This document shows positions 1-6,790 of a DNA stretch of 10,876 nucleotides, one piece after another; the stretch's first letter is position 1, and each line of letters starts with the position of its first letter. The stretch is taken from NCBI GenBank assembly GCA_965373045.1, contig CBDVEQ010000085.1, positions 1 through 10,876 on the forward strand, in the 5' to 3' direction. The notes under the pieces were generated by a model that saw only the letters and a list, made by a program, of their open reading frames with translations, ran no database searches and was not told the origin of the DNA. The stretch is from DAOVDI01 sp965373045. GTDB lineage: Bacteria > Acidobacteriota > Aminicenantia > Aminicenantales > Aminicenantaceae. The position numbers were made by a program, and so were the translations under genes.

Positions 1-428
1 AGCTTATCTACAACACGCAGGCTCTGTTTGTAATGAGTAAAACCTGAGGGAAGAAGTTTAGCCAGTGTCTGTTCGCCCGCATGGCCAAAGGGCGTATGTC
101 CCAGGTCATGTCCCAGAGCTATGGCCTCGGTCAGATCTACGTTCAACCGGAGAGCCTTGGCGATCGTCCGGGCGATCTGGGAGACCTCAAGTGTGTGAGT
201 CAGACGGGTTCTGTAATGGTCACCGTAGGGTGAAAGGAAGACCTGGGTTTTATGCTTGAGCCTGCGGAAGGATTTACAGTGGATGATACGGTCCCTGTCT
301 CTTTGAAATTCTGTCCGGATAGAATCAAGTTTTTCCGGCCTCATCCGCCCTTTGGATCGAGTGCTTAGACAGGCTTTCTCGGAAAGTGTCTGCTGTTCGA
401 TCTCTTCCAGGTTCTCTCGAATATTCAT
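1..428 (-). CDS. dgt: Deoxyguanosinetriphosphate triphosphohydrolase-like HD protein, 5' part (runs off left edge)
   Basis: Reading the minus strand from the ATG at 428 gives 142 open codons to the window edge, so the C-terminal part is missing. The protein matches the bacterial dGTPase (type 2) subfamily, which hydrolyses dGTP or other dNTPs to the nucleoside and triphosphate in the cytoplasm. HD-domain metal ligands are visible: H78 in RLTHTLEVSQIAR, then H107 and D108 in ALGHDLGHTPFGHAGE. The preceding FQRDRDRIIHCKSFRRLKHKTQVF block (residues 41-64) is a family hallmark. The start is supported by a GGAG about 12 bases upstream, lying over the last codons of the preceding gene. That gene's TAG ends 7 bp before this ATG, so the two are probably co-transcribed and translationally coupled. 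Family assignment is strong; the true nucleotide substrate is not visible. Confidence 0.92.
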   Translation of the reverse strand, partial: MNIRENLEEIEQQTLSEKACLSTRSKGRMRPEKLDSIRTEFQRDRDRIIHCKSFRRLKHKTQVFLSPYGDHYRTRLTHTLEVSQIARTIAKALRLNVDLTEAIALGHDLGHTPFGHAGEQTLAKLLPSGFTHYKQSLRVVDK

Positions 429-435
429 GGTACTG

Positions 436-1143
436 CTACGCTCCGCTGTTCAATGGCCAGGGATTACGAAGCTGCGCCTGTTTGATCATCAACTTCGGAA
501 CAGGGAAACTGATCTCGCTCCGGCAGGACAGGCCCACCTTCTCTATAACCATCTGAAGGGCCTCCTCGATGCCGATCCGGTTCATCATGGAAAATGGGCC
601 TTCCTTCCAGCCAAATTCGGTCCGGCAGAACCGGTCCAGATCCTGAATGCCGGCAACTCCGGCATCTGCCAGCTCTACAGCAACCATGAAGGCAACCGCC
701 TGAAAACGCTTTGTTAAAAGCTCCAATACCAGGAGGTCTTCAGGCCCTTTCAGGGCATCTTTGTCCGAGACCCATTTTAAAACAGATCGATCCCCGGAAT
801 TTTTATACTGCTCCAACCTAGACAGAAAACATTTTGGCGGAGAAAAAAAATTGTCATAAACAAGAAGGATCGGATCCTGCCGGTCTTTGGTATAGGACAA
901 AGCTCTCATCATGGCTACCGCCTCTTCAATTCCAATCTCATCCATTCTGGATAGAAATCCTTCAGGTGAAATAAAAGCCCTTTTTGCGGCAGCCTCGATC
1001 GTAGGAATATCTCTTTCCTCATCGAGCATCCGGCCGGCTTCCACCAGGAGCGCTGTCAGCAAGAGATTGGCCGCTCCCCCCTTGCGGTCTATTTTCAAGG
1101 GGAAAGTTTCAGGGATCAAGAATAAGGATTTTTTTTCTGTCAT
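436..1143 (-). CDS. Protein with two tandem 3-hydroxyacyl-CoA dehydrogenase C-terminal-like domains, no Rossmann domain
   Basis: A 235-residue soluble protein. Residues about 22-80 and 148-199 look like two copies of the helical C-terminal (dimerisation/substrate) domain of 3-hydroxyacyl-CoA dehydrogenases. The duplication shows in the matching blocks EGFLSRMDEIGIEEAVAMM and EGPFSMMNRIGIEEALQMV, each preceded by a helix with a conserved small-residue/acidic pattern (LLVEAGRMLDEE; AVELADAGV). No GxGxxG NAD-binding motif and no catalytic His-Glu pair are evident, so dehydrogenase activity is unlikely. It could be a stand-alone domain related to the tail of fatty-acid beta-oxidation enzymes, perhaps with a structural or acyl-CoA-binding role (inference). 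I chose the ATG at 1143 rather than the in-frame GTG at 1152 because AGGTGG sits five bases upstream of the ATG; the GTG would lie inside that ribosome-binding site. It is first in an operon with the dGTPase gene. Confidence 0.75.
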   Translation of the reverse strand: MTEKKSLFLIPETFPLKIDRKGGAANLLLTALLVEAGRMLDEERDIPTIEAAAKRAFISPEGFLSRMDEIGIEEAVAMMRALSYTKDRQDPILLVYDNFFSPPKCFLSRLEQYKNSGDRSVLKWVSDKDALKGPEDLLVLELLTKRFQAVAFMVAVELADAGVAGIQDLDRFCRTEFGWKEGPFSMMNRIGIEEALQMVIEKVGLSCRSEISFPVPKLMIKQAQLRNPWPLNSGA

Positions 1144-1167
1144 GGAAACCACCTGTTTAAAAGTGAC

Positions 1168-1176
1168 ATTATAGCA
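1168..1176 (-). promoter_or_regulatory. Extended -10 promoter for the 3HCDH_C-like/dgt operon
   Basis: On the minus strand the sequence TGCTATAAT is a perfect TATAAT with an extended-10 TGn. No good -35 element is seen 17 bp further upstream, which is typical of extended -10 promoters. Transcription would begin near 1161 and give a leader of about 18 bases carrying the AGGTGG ribosome-binding site. Confidence 0.6.
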
Positions 1177-1217
1177 TAATCAAAACAGCTTGACATAGGA
1201 ACCAGAGTTTGATTTTC

Positions 1218-1246
1218 TTGATATTTCAGCCCTATTCCATTATCTT
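1218..1246 (+). promoter_or_regulatory. Candidate sigma70-type promoter for yggS
   Basis: TTGATA at 1218-1223 and TATCTT at 1241-1246 are separated by 17 bp and lie just upstream of the GGAAAAG at 1254-1260 and the ATG at 1268. A separate perfect TTGACA occurs at 1190-1195, but no good -10 follows it at 16-18 bp. The implied leader is only about 15 bases, so this call is tentative. Confidence 0.3.
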
Positions 1247-1267
1247 TAGAATCGGAAAAGAAATATC

Positions 1268-1924
1268 ATGATCGAAAATAATGTCAAGAACCTATTATCC
1301 GAGATTCCGGAGGGAGTTTCCCTTGTCGCCGCGGCCAAGGCCCGCACTCCGGATGAAGTCAAAAGGGCAATCGATGCCGGCATCCGTTACATAGGGGAAA
1401 ATTACATTCAGGAAGCAGAGGAGGTTTATCGTGCTGTCGGACACCGTGTCAACTGGCACTTTATCGGCCACCTTCAGAAAAACAAAGTTAAAAAAGCAGT
1501 GCGGATCTTTGATATGATCGAAAGCGTAGACTCCTTTGAGCTGGCTGAGGAGATCGGAAAACGATCTGGCCAGGCAGCCCGGATCATTTCTGTTCTCATA
1601 GAGATAAACAGCGGGCGTGAGCCGCAAAAATTCGGTGTCCTTCCGGAAGATGCAGAAGAGCTGATATACAAGGCTGCGGCCCTGCGCAACCTCCGTATCA
1701 AGGGGCTAATGACAATGGGACCCCGGGCCGGTGACCCGGAAGATTCGCGATCCTATTTTGTAGAAACAAAAAAATTATTCGACCGCATCAAGGCGCTGGA
1801 TATTGATGAAGTGGAAATGACCTATCTTTCTATGGGGATGACCAATTCCTACAAGATCGCCATCCAAGAGGGAGCTAATATTGTACGCATTGGTACAAAG
1901 ATCTTCGGCCCCAGGTTAAACTAG
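1268..1924 (+). CDS. yggS: YggS family pyridoxal phosphate homeostasis protein
   Basis: A 218-residue PLP-binding protein with the fold-III alanine-racemase-like barrel. This family buffers free PLP and affects amino-acid and vitamin B6 homeostasis without known catalytic activity. Recognisable blocks: SLVAAAKARTPDEV near the N-terminus, with K24 as the expected PLP Schiff-base lysine (usually within a VSKT-type motif, here AAAK); GENYIQE; NWHFIGHLQKNK around residues 61-72; INSGREPQKFGV; LRIKGLMTMGP; and the C-terminal YLSMGMTNSYKIAIQEG and VRIGTKIFGPR. Length is normal for the family (about 220-235). The GGAAAAG seven bases upstream supports the ATG at 1268. It is transcribed divergently from the 3HCDH_C-like/dgt pair, and its TAG overlaps the stop of the convergent DUF362 gene by nine bases. 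Confidence 0.95.
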   Translation: MIENNVKNLLSEIPEGVSLVAAAKARTPDEVKRAIDAGIRYIGENYIQEAEEVYRAVGHRVNWHFIGHLQKNKVKKAVRIFDMIESVDSFELAEEIGKRSGQAARIISVLIEINSGREPQKFGVLPEDAEELIYKAAALRNLRIKGLMTMGPRAGDPEDSRSYFVETKKLFDRIKALDIDEVEMTYLSMGMTNSYKIAIQEGANIVRIGTKIFGPRLN

Positions 1925-2812
1925 GATATTGTCTGTCCAGCCTAGTTTAACAACTTCAATCTTTTTTGGATCAAAGTTCCCGAGATGGTGACGGGTATCG
2001 GCAAGCTCCACATGCTTGGCTGAAGTACTCAGGGGTTTGAATTCCCCAAAGTATTCCATTCGTTTGGCTTCAATGATGCGGAGTCCAGTAGCATCCACAG
2101 CCACCACATCCCGCCCCACGATAAATCCTTTGTATTCCCATACATATTTTCTATTGTAGCTGTGTGGCCCCACCCCGTGGAACTGGGGATTGAGCATGAC
2201 CAGAATATTGAGCTTTGTTTTTTTTGCCAGGTCAAAATCATGCCATATCTTGCCCAGATCCGCGCATGAGTCGCCATGCCAGGCAGAAGGCTGTGGCGTG
2301 AACATGATGTGATTCTTGATTAATGACCCCACACCGGACCAGTGGTGAGTGCGGGCGGGCCGGGCATTGATCAGGACCGTGGCTTTCTGAAAGACCGGAT
2401 CCCGCCGGACCCCCCTGTCCGAAATGGCGATATTTTTTTCAGGAACGCCTGCGTCCATGACCCTTTTTTTGATGGCCTGTTCCACTTCCGGAGTGGTCGG
2501 TATGTAGCGCCAGACATTGGTCTTGATGCCTACAATATCCGAGGGTTTTACGATCGTTTTCCATGCAGCAACAGGATCGTTCTTTCCGAACAGTTTCATG
2601 ACCGCATCATCCAGCATCGTCTGAACAATGCCGGCATCAGGCTTGTTCAAACCGGAAAGAACGCCCTTGTTCCGAATGAGAATAACCTTTGATCTCCCTT
2701 TGTCCTGATTCAGGGCCGGAAATGTCAGGCCTCGAGCCATGACTGCCCCAGCAAACGGAGATACAGCCGCCACACGCAAAAAATCCCGGCGAGACAGGAT
2801 TTTCTTTTTCAT
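1916..2812 (-). CDS. Tat-exported DUF362 domain protein
   Basis: A 298-residue protein beginning with a twin-arginine signal: MKKKILSRRDFLRVAAVSP, where S7-R-R-D-F-L-R13 fits the S/T-R-R-x-F-L-K consensus, followed by a small-residue hydrophobic stretch to about residue 27. The mature part resembles the DUF362 family (VKPSDIVGIKTNVW, TTPEVEQAI, VIVGRDVVAVDATGLRIIEA-like block near residues 235-256). DUF362 proteins are often fused to ferredoxin domains; this one has none and only one visible cysteine (in GDSCADL), so it does not itself look like an Fe-S protein. Tat export implies folding or cofactor loading in the cytoplasm before secretion. The start is the second of two in-frame ATGs (2812). 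The first, at 2824, overlaps the GGAGG that serves the second. It lies 19 bp downstream of the DUF6599-like gene, so they form one operon. Biochemical function is unknown. Confidence 0.85.
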   Translation of the reverse strand: MKKKILSRRDFLRVAAVSPFAGAVMARGLTFPALNQDKGRSKVILIRNKGVLSGLNKPDAGIVQTMLDDAVMKLFGKNDPVAAWKTIVKPSDIVGIKTNVWRYIPTTPEVEQAIKKRVMDAGVPEKNIAISDRGVRRDPVFQKATVLINARPARTHHWSGVGSLIKNHIMFTPQPSAWHGDSCADLGKIWHDFDLAKKTKLNILVMLNPQFHGVGPHSYNRKYVWEYKGFIVGRDVVAVDATGLRIIEAKRMEYFGEFKPLSTSAKHVELADTRHHLGNFDPKKIEVVKLGWTDNILV

Positions 2813-2831
2813 ATTATCCTCCATTACTGAT

Positions 2832-3731
2832 CTATTTATGAATATTATTAATCAGGGCCTTGGCAAATGCCTTTGTCGGCGATTCAAAAACAATGGCCAG
2901 AAGAGAGTCCCGGGTCTGGGCTGCAGTCCAGGTCCCATTCTCTGTCTGGACGATCCCCGGCTCAATTGTGTCCGTCATGTAGACCGTGATAAAATTGGCC
3001 TTAGCTTTATCAGCATCGGCTGCCCCTGCATAACGAACAACAATCAGACGGCTCTGCTGATCATTTAAAGTATAAACCGCAAGAGCAGCTTCTGTGGTAT
3101 TATCCAGAAAAAGTATATTCTCATCAGCCACAAAAAAATGATAATTTAAAATAATTGGGCTAAAGAAATAGCGGACACTGTCTTTAACAAGGTTTTCCCC
3201 GGGAAATAGTGCGACCAGCCCGGGCTTTTTTCCTTCCTCTGCAATTAACGAAGTTATGGCTTTTCCCAGGGCCAGCACAGCTTCTCTGGCCTCCTCGGTT
3301 TCCTCTTCAGAAAAGATCGAGGCAAAAATCCGTCCCTTCCAAAAAGAAAGGAGCCCTCCTTTATAAACCGAGCCCTGCCCGATACCGGCATCTTCTCCAT
3401 CCAAATCATGGGTAAAAACTCCAAACGCGTTTCTAGCCGTACCCATATCAAATACATCAGCTATGATATCGGGCTGCCCGTCCAGGGCGTAGCGCCGGCC
3501 AAGAAGCAGTTTAAAGCGATAAGCACGGTAGACCTCGCCAGCACCGTTGATATAGTCAAAGATGGTTTCCTGATCAAATATCTGGTCAGTTTCGGACGGC
3601 GTCCATCCATGGATCTCGCCCGGAAGAAGACCGGCCAGATTCAACTCTCCTTTTGCCTTTGAGTTGCTGCACATGAACTGTGTCCCTCCGGTCAGAAAAA
3701 TAAGCAGAAGACTAAATAATATTTTTCTCAT
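2832..3731 (-). CDS. Secreted DUF6599-like protein
   Basis: A 299-residue protein with an N-terminal signal: MRKILF followed by a hydrophobic core LLLIFL and C21. The cysteine context (QFMC) is a poor lipobox, so lipoprotein status is uncertain and signal peptidase I cleavage is the alternative. The body shows features I associate with DUF6599 proteins: LLPGEIHGWTPSE near residues 35-47, a FDYINGAGEVYRAY block, IADVFDMGTARNAFGVFTHD near residues 90-109, and a late ENGTWTAAQTRDSLLAIVFES segment. No catalytic motif is evident. A position before the Tat-exported DUF362 gene suggests the two act together in the cell envelope (inference). No convincing ribosome-binding site precedes the ATG at 3731, so the exact start is less certain than the family. 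Confidence 0.75.
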   Translation of the reverse strand: MRKILFSLLLIFLTGGTQFMCSNSKAKGELNLAGLLPGEIHGWTPSETDQIFDQETIFDYINGAGEVYRAYRFKLLLGRRYALDGQPDIIADVFDMGTARNAFGVFTHDLDGEDAGIGQGSVYKGGLLSFWKGRIFASIFSEEETEEAREAVLALGKAITSLIAEEGKKPGLVALFPGENLVKDSVRYFFSPIILNYHFFVADENILFLDNTTEAALAVYTLNDQQSRLIVVRYAGAADADKAKANFITVYMTDTIEPGIVQTENGTWTAAQTRDSLLAIVFESPTKAFAKALINNIHK

Positions 3732-3745
3732 TACTAGAAATATTA

Positions 3746-3823
3746 TCAGATTAATCGATGAATTGCGATGAATTTACGGAGAAACCGTACAGCCTCATCA
3801 CCAAGCAAGATTTCCCGTTTCAT
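3746..3823 (-). pseudogene. Possible stub of an indolepyruvate:ferredoxin oxidoreductase alpha (IorA) gene start
   Basis: A 25-codon minus-strand reading frame starts MKREILLGDEAVRFL and stops at 3746. Its first dozen residues resemble the N-termini of IorA-type TPP-dependent oxidoreductases (M-K-x-E-I-L-L-G-D-E-A-V), after which the similarity stops (RKFIAIHRLI). It sits between the DUF6599-like and Rrf2 genes, with no further IorA sequence nearby. It could be a gene remnant left by a deletion, a tiny coding gene, or chance; the resemblance is from memory of the family. Confidence 0.3.
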
Positions 3824-3933
3824 ATTATTTCTTTAAATTAGCAATATATTGACCTTGTATTTAATCAAAAATCAGACTGAATCTCAAGGAGTACCCCTAT
3901 TTATATAAACTCTATTAATTCTATAATTTTATG

Positions 3934-3962
3934 TTGAATTATCCATTTTTGTAGGTTATTAT
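3934..3962 (+). promoter_or_regulatory. Candidate promoter of the Rrf2-thiamine-binding-pepP operon
   Basis: TTGAAT at 3934-3939 and TATTAT at 3957-3962 are 17 bp apart. A transcript would start near 3969 with a leader of about 30 bases that includes AGGGG (3986-3990), eight bases before the Rrf2 ATG. The surrounding DNA (3841-3985) is very A+T-rich. Rrf2 regulators commonly bind their own promoters, so an operator is likely here, but I cannot point to a convincing palindrome. Confidence 0.4.
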
Positions 3963-3998
3963 TTCTTTTTAATAATACAATCCACAGGGGAAATATTT

Positions 3999-4433
3999 AT
4001 GATCAGACTATCTACAAAAGGAAGATACGGGACTCGTCTTATGCTGAACCTTGCAAATAATTACAGCAACGGACATGGTGTGGTTATTCTGAGGAGCATC
4101 TCTCAAACCGAGGATATATCCATCCGATACCTTGAACAGATCATTATCCCGTTAAAGATAAATAAGCTCGTTAAAAGCATCAGGGGTGCCGGGGGCTGTT
4201 ATATATTATCACGCCCTCCAACCAGGATCAAAATACAAGAGATCCTGGATGCTCTGGAAGGCACATGTGATCTGGTGGAATGTGTTGAAGACAAAGATTT
4301 CTGCCAACGCTCAAACATCTGCGCTGCCCATGAGATCTGGCAGAAAGCCAGCAATATACTCAAAGAATATTTCGGAAAAATATCTCTTCAGGACCTTCAG
4401 CGGATCGAAAAACAGAAGGCGGGAAAACCATGA
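3999..4433 (+). CDS. Rrf2 family transcriptional regulator with a four-cysteine cluster
   Basis: A 144-residue regulator with the Rrf2 winged-helix start MIRLSTKGRYGTRLMLNLA, the ISIRYLEQIIIPLKINKLVKS recognition region (about residues 40-60) and the wing block IRGAGGCYILSRPP (61-74). The C-terminal half has cysteines C90, C95, C102 and C108 (spacing 4, 6 and 5). At least three of these fall in the region where IscR, NsrR and RsrR-type members bind a [2Fe-2S] or [4Fe-4S] cluster. It therefore probably senses Fe-S status, redox or NO, although its targets cannot be read from sequence. Its TGA overlaps the ATG of the next gene (ATGA), so it leads a three-gene operon. The AGGGG eight bases upstream supports the start at 3999. 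Members of this family may also control cysteine synthesis (CymR-like), but those lack the cysteine cluster. Confidence 0.93.
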   Translation: MIRLSTKGRYGTRLMLNLANNYSNGHGVVILRSISQTEDISIRYLEQIIIPLKINKLVKSIRGAGGCYILSRPPTRIKIQEILDALEGTCDLVECVEDKDFCQRSNICAAHEIWQKASNILKEYFGKISLQDLQRIEKQKAGKP

Positions 4434-4723
4434 TCATTGCATCTCTAGCTATATTCCCCACCAGTGAAGGAGTATCCGTCAGTAGATATGTCAAAGAAGT
4501 CATCAAAGTCATCGATGAATCGGGCCTCAAAAGCCGTACCGGCGGCATGAATACAACCATAGAAGCTCCGGACCTGGAAACCCTGTTCAAGGTGATCCAG
4601 AAAGCCCATGCCGTCCTGGTCAATATGGGCGCAAGAAGGATCCATATAGATCTTAACGTGGACCACCGCCTGGACAAGGAAGCATCCATCGACTCTAAGC
4701 TAAAAGCCCTCGGAAAATCCTGA
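4430..4723 (+). CDS. MTH1187 family thiamine-binding protein
   Basis: A 97-residue protein covering the whole MTH1187/YkoF-like (formerly DUF77) fold. The family blocks are present in order: MIIASLAIFPTSEGVSVSRYV at the N-terminus, DESGLKSRTGGMNTTIEA (about residues 29-46), DLETLFKVIQKAHAVL and the C-terminal GARRIHIDLNVDHRLDKE. Members bind thiamine or a pyrimidine-like ligand and form oligomers of a ferredoxin-like fold. They are thought to aid thiamine handling or salvage rather than catalysis. The start overlaps the Rrf2 stop by four bases, so translation is probably coupled, and the Xaa-Pro aminopeptidase gene follows 21 bp downstream. Confidence 0.88.
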   Translation: MIIASLAIFPTSEGVSVSRYVKEVIKVIDESGLKSRTGGMNTTIEAPDLETLFKVIQKAHAVLVNMGARRIHIDLNVDHRLDKEASIDSKLKALGKS

Positions 4724-4744
4724 CATCCCTGGCAGGTGATAATC

Positions 4745-6535
4745 ATGATGGCACAAAAAAAGATCGATTCCCTTCGGCGGCTTATGAAGAAGTACAGGAT
4801 CAATGCCTATCTCATCCCAAGCACTGACCCGCATCAGAACGAGTATGTGCCCGAGTTCTGGCAGCGGAGAAAATTTATCAGTGATTTCACAGGATCAGCC
4901 GGTGAGGTTGCAGTCACAGACACTAAGGCCGGCCTTTGGACAGATTCCAGATACTTCATCCAGGCAGAACAGCAGCTGGATGCGCAGGTGTTCACACTTT
5001 TCAAAGCAGGACTTCCTGATGTCCCAACCATCAATGACTGGCTGCTCAAGGAGCTGAAGCCCGGGCAAATACTGGGTGTGGATCCGCAGGTCATTTCCCT
5101 TAACAGCTTCAAAAATATGGAAACAACCCTGGCCAAGGGGAAAATCAAGATCAAGTGTATTTCAAAAAACCTGGTCGATTCCGTCTGGAAGGACAGGCCT
5201 GCTCCTCCACATAACTTAATAAAGGTCCATGAGGAAAAATATGCTGGAGAATCAGTAACATCAAAGCTGAAAAGGCTGAGAGAAAAGATGGCTGGGGAAC
5301 ATGCGGAAGCCCATGTCATCACAAGGCTGGATTCAATTTCCTGGCTTTTCAACATCAGGGGTTCGGACATAAAATACAACCCCGTGGTCATTGCCTATGC
5401 CATTATCGAACCTGACAGAGCCTCTTTTTTTGTGAACGAAAGCAAAGTGACAGATGCCATGAAAAAGACACTCAGCGGGCTGGTTTCCCTCCGGCCTTAT
5501 GAAGATATGGAAGAAGAACTCAGGCAGATCGCAGAGAAAAAAAACCGGATATGGATCGATGGCAGTACGTCTAATCAGCATATCATAGACATCATCGACG
5601 GCGAAAACCGTATCCTCAACAAGCCCGGACCCATCGTTTTATTTAAGGCACTGAAAAATAAAACAGAGATCCAGGGAATAAAAAATGCCCACATCCGGGA
5701 CGGAGCAGCAGTTGTTAAGTTTTTAGCCTGGCTGGACACGACTGTCGGTCAAACAGAAGTAAGCGAGATCAGCGCGGCGGATAAACTGACAGATTTCCGT
5801 TCCCACAACAACTTATTTCAGGGACTCAGTTTTGAAACTATCTCCTCTTATGGGAACCACAGTGCGATCGTCCATTATGCGCCAACACCTGAGTCCGATG
5901 CGATCTTGAAGCCTGAAGGGATCTACCTTATTGATTCAGGAGGCCAGTATCTGGACGGCACTACAGACATCACCCGTACCATCGCTCTCGGCCCGCCCAC
6001 AGAAGAAGAGAAAGACCGTTTCACCCGGGTCCTGCAGGGCCTTATCGGGCTGTCCTCCACATCATTCCCGAAAGGAACAGTTGGCAAGCAGCTTGACACC
6101 ATCGCCCGTCTAGCTCTCTGGGAAAAGGGATTGAATTTCCTGCATGGGACCGGCCATGGAATAGGGCATTATCTCAATGTTCACGAAGGTCCTCAGGCCA
6201 TCTCCTATTACCGCTGTATCGGAATTGCCTTTGAACCCGGAATGGTCCAGTCCATTGAACCCGGATATTACAAAGAAGGTGAATACGGGATGAGAGTGGA
6301 GAACGTCACTATTGTTGTTCCAAACAATAACTTAGGTTCCAGAGAATCAGAATTTTTCACCTTTGAAACTTTGACCCTGTGCCCTATCGACCGGAACCTG
6401 ATCGATAAAGAACTTATGTGTGCCAAAGAGATCGACTGGCTGGACCGGTATCACAAAAAAGTGTTTGAAACTTTGGCCCCACTCTTGAATGAAAAGGAAA
6501 TAGCCTGGCTTATCAAAAGCACCCAACCCATCTGA
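4745..6535 (+). CDS. pepP: Xaa-Pro aminopeptidase (aminopeptidase P, M24B), three-domain form
   Basis: A 596-residue cytoplasmic metallopeptidase that removes an N-terminal residue preceding proline. Length and layout match the long, three-domain aminopeptidase P form (human XPNPEP1-like) rather than the roughly 440-residue E. coli form: two creatinase-N-like domains (roughly 1-300) and a pita-bread M24 domain (about 305-535). All five metal ligands are visible at the spacings known for XPNPEP1: D397 and D408 in DSGGQYLDGTTDITRT, H471 in HGTGHGIGH, E505 in SIEPGYY and E519 in MRVEN. No signal peptide is present. I place the start at the ATG at 4745, served by AGGTG six bases upstream. An in-frame GTG at 4736 lies inside that site, and a further ATG at 4748 is also possible. 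It is last in the Rrf2 operon. A pairing of peptidase with thiamine-binding protein has no obvious pathway logic. Confidence 0.95.
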   Translation: MMAQKKIDSLRRLMKKYRINAYLIPSTDPHQNEYVPEFWQRRKFISDFTGSAGEVAVTDTKAGLWTDSRYFIQAEQQLDAQVFTLFKAGLPDVPTINDWLLKELKPGQILGVDPQVISLNSFKNMETTLAKGKIKIKCISKNLVDSVWKDRPAPPHNLIKVHEEKYAGESVTSKLKRLREKMAGEHAEAHVITRLDSISWLFNIRGSDIKYNPVVIAYAIIEPDRASFFVNESKVTDAMKKTLSGLVSLRPYEDMEEELRQIAEKKNRIWIDGSTSNQHIIDIIDGENRILNKPGPIVLFKALKNKTEIQGIKNAHIRDGAAVVKFLAWLDTTVGQTEVSEISAADKLTDFRSHNNLFQGLSFETISSYGNHSAIVHYAPTPESDAILKPEGIYLIDSGGQYLDGTTDITRTIALGPPTEEEKDRFTRVLQGLIGLSSTSFPKGTVGKQLDTIARLALWEKGLNFLHGTGHGIGHYLNVHEGPQAISYYRCIGIAFEPGMVQSIEPGYYKEGEYGMRVENVTIVVPNNNLGSRESEFFTFETLTLCPIDRNLIDKELMCAKEIDWLDRYHKKVFETLAPLLNEKEIAWLIKSTQPI

Positions 6536-6720
6536 CTTGGATCATTCATGAAATCGACCGAAACCTGACATTATTTTTCTTTTTTAAGCACTAGTGATTA
6601 TTGATTTTTTTAGAGGATGATTGTTTCTTTACTAGTTTTAATCGATTAAAATTTATTTTCGGTCGCTTTCACCCTTCGGGCAGGCCGATCTGCTTTCAGC
6701 TTTCCCCTTTTATTCTTTCA
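6536..6720. other. A+T-rich spacer after pepP
   Basis: No gene, RNA or clear intrinsic terminator is visible. A 9-bp perfect inverted repeat (CGACCGAAA at 6555-6563, its complement at 6657-6665) brackets about 93 bp; this is too long a loop for a terminator and of unknown meaning. Several T-runs occur, but none is preceded by a convincing G+C-rich stem. Confidence 0.5.
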
Positions 6721-6752
6721 CTTGAATCCTTGATCCCTTGATTCCTCGAACC
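6721..6752. repeat. Four degenerate 8-bp tandem repeats
   Basis: Four consecutive 8-bp units begin at 6721, 6729, 6737 and 6745 with consensus CTTGAWYC (the fourth starts CTCG). A C followed by a T-run comes next at 6753-6760. The array lies between pepP and the promoter of the ATPase operon. Its role is unknown. Confidence 0.6.
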
Positions 6753-6790
6753 CTTTTTTTCAAAGTATCGCAAATTTTTATGAATAAAAC

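Noticed and set aside
352..717. Plus-strand open frame opposite the dgt/3HCDH_C-like genes
   Set aside because: It lies antisense to two genes with recognisable domains, has no family resemblance and no ribosome-binding site.
1190..1195. Perfect TTGACA as the yggS -35 box
   Set aside because: No acceptable -10 element occurs 16-18 bp downstream; a later TTGATA/TATCTT pair fits better, though weakly.
4834..5391. Long minus-strand open frame inside pepP
   Set aside because: It is antisense to a well-conserved peptidase and its translation shows no domain; an overlap artefact of codon bias.
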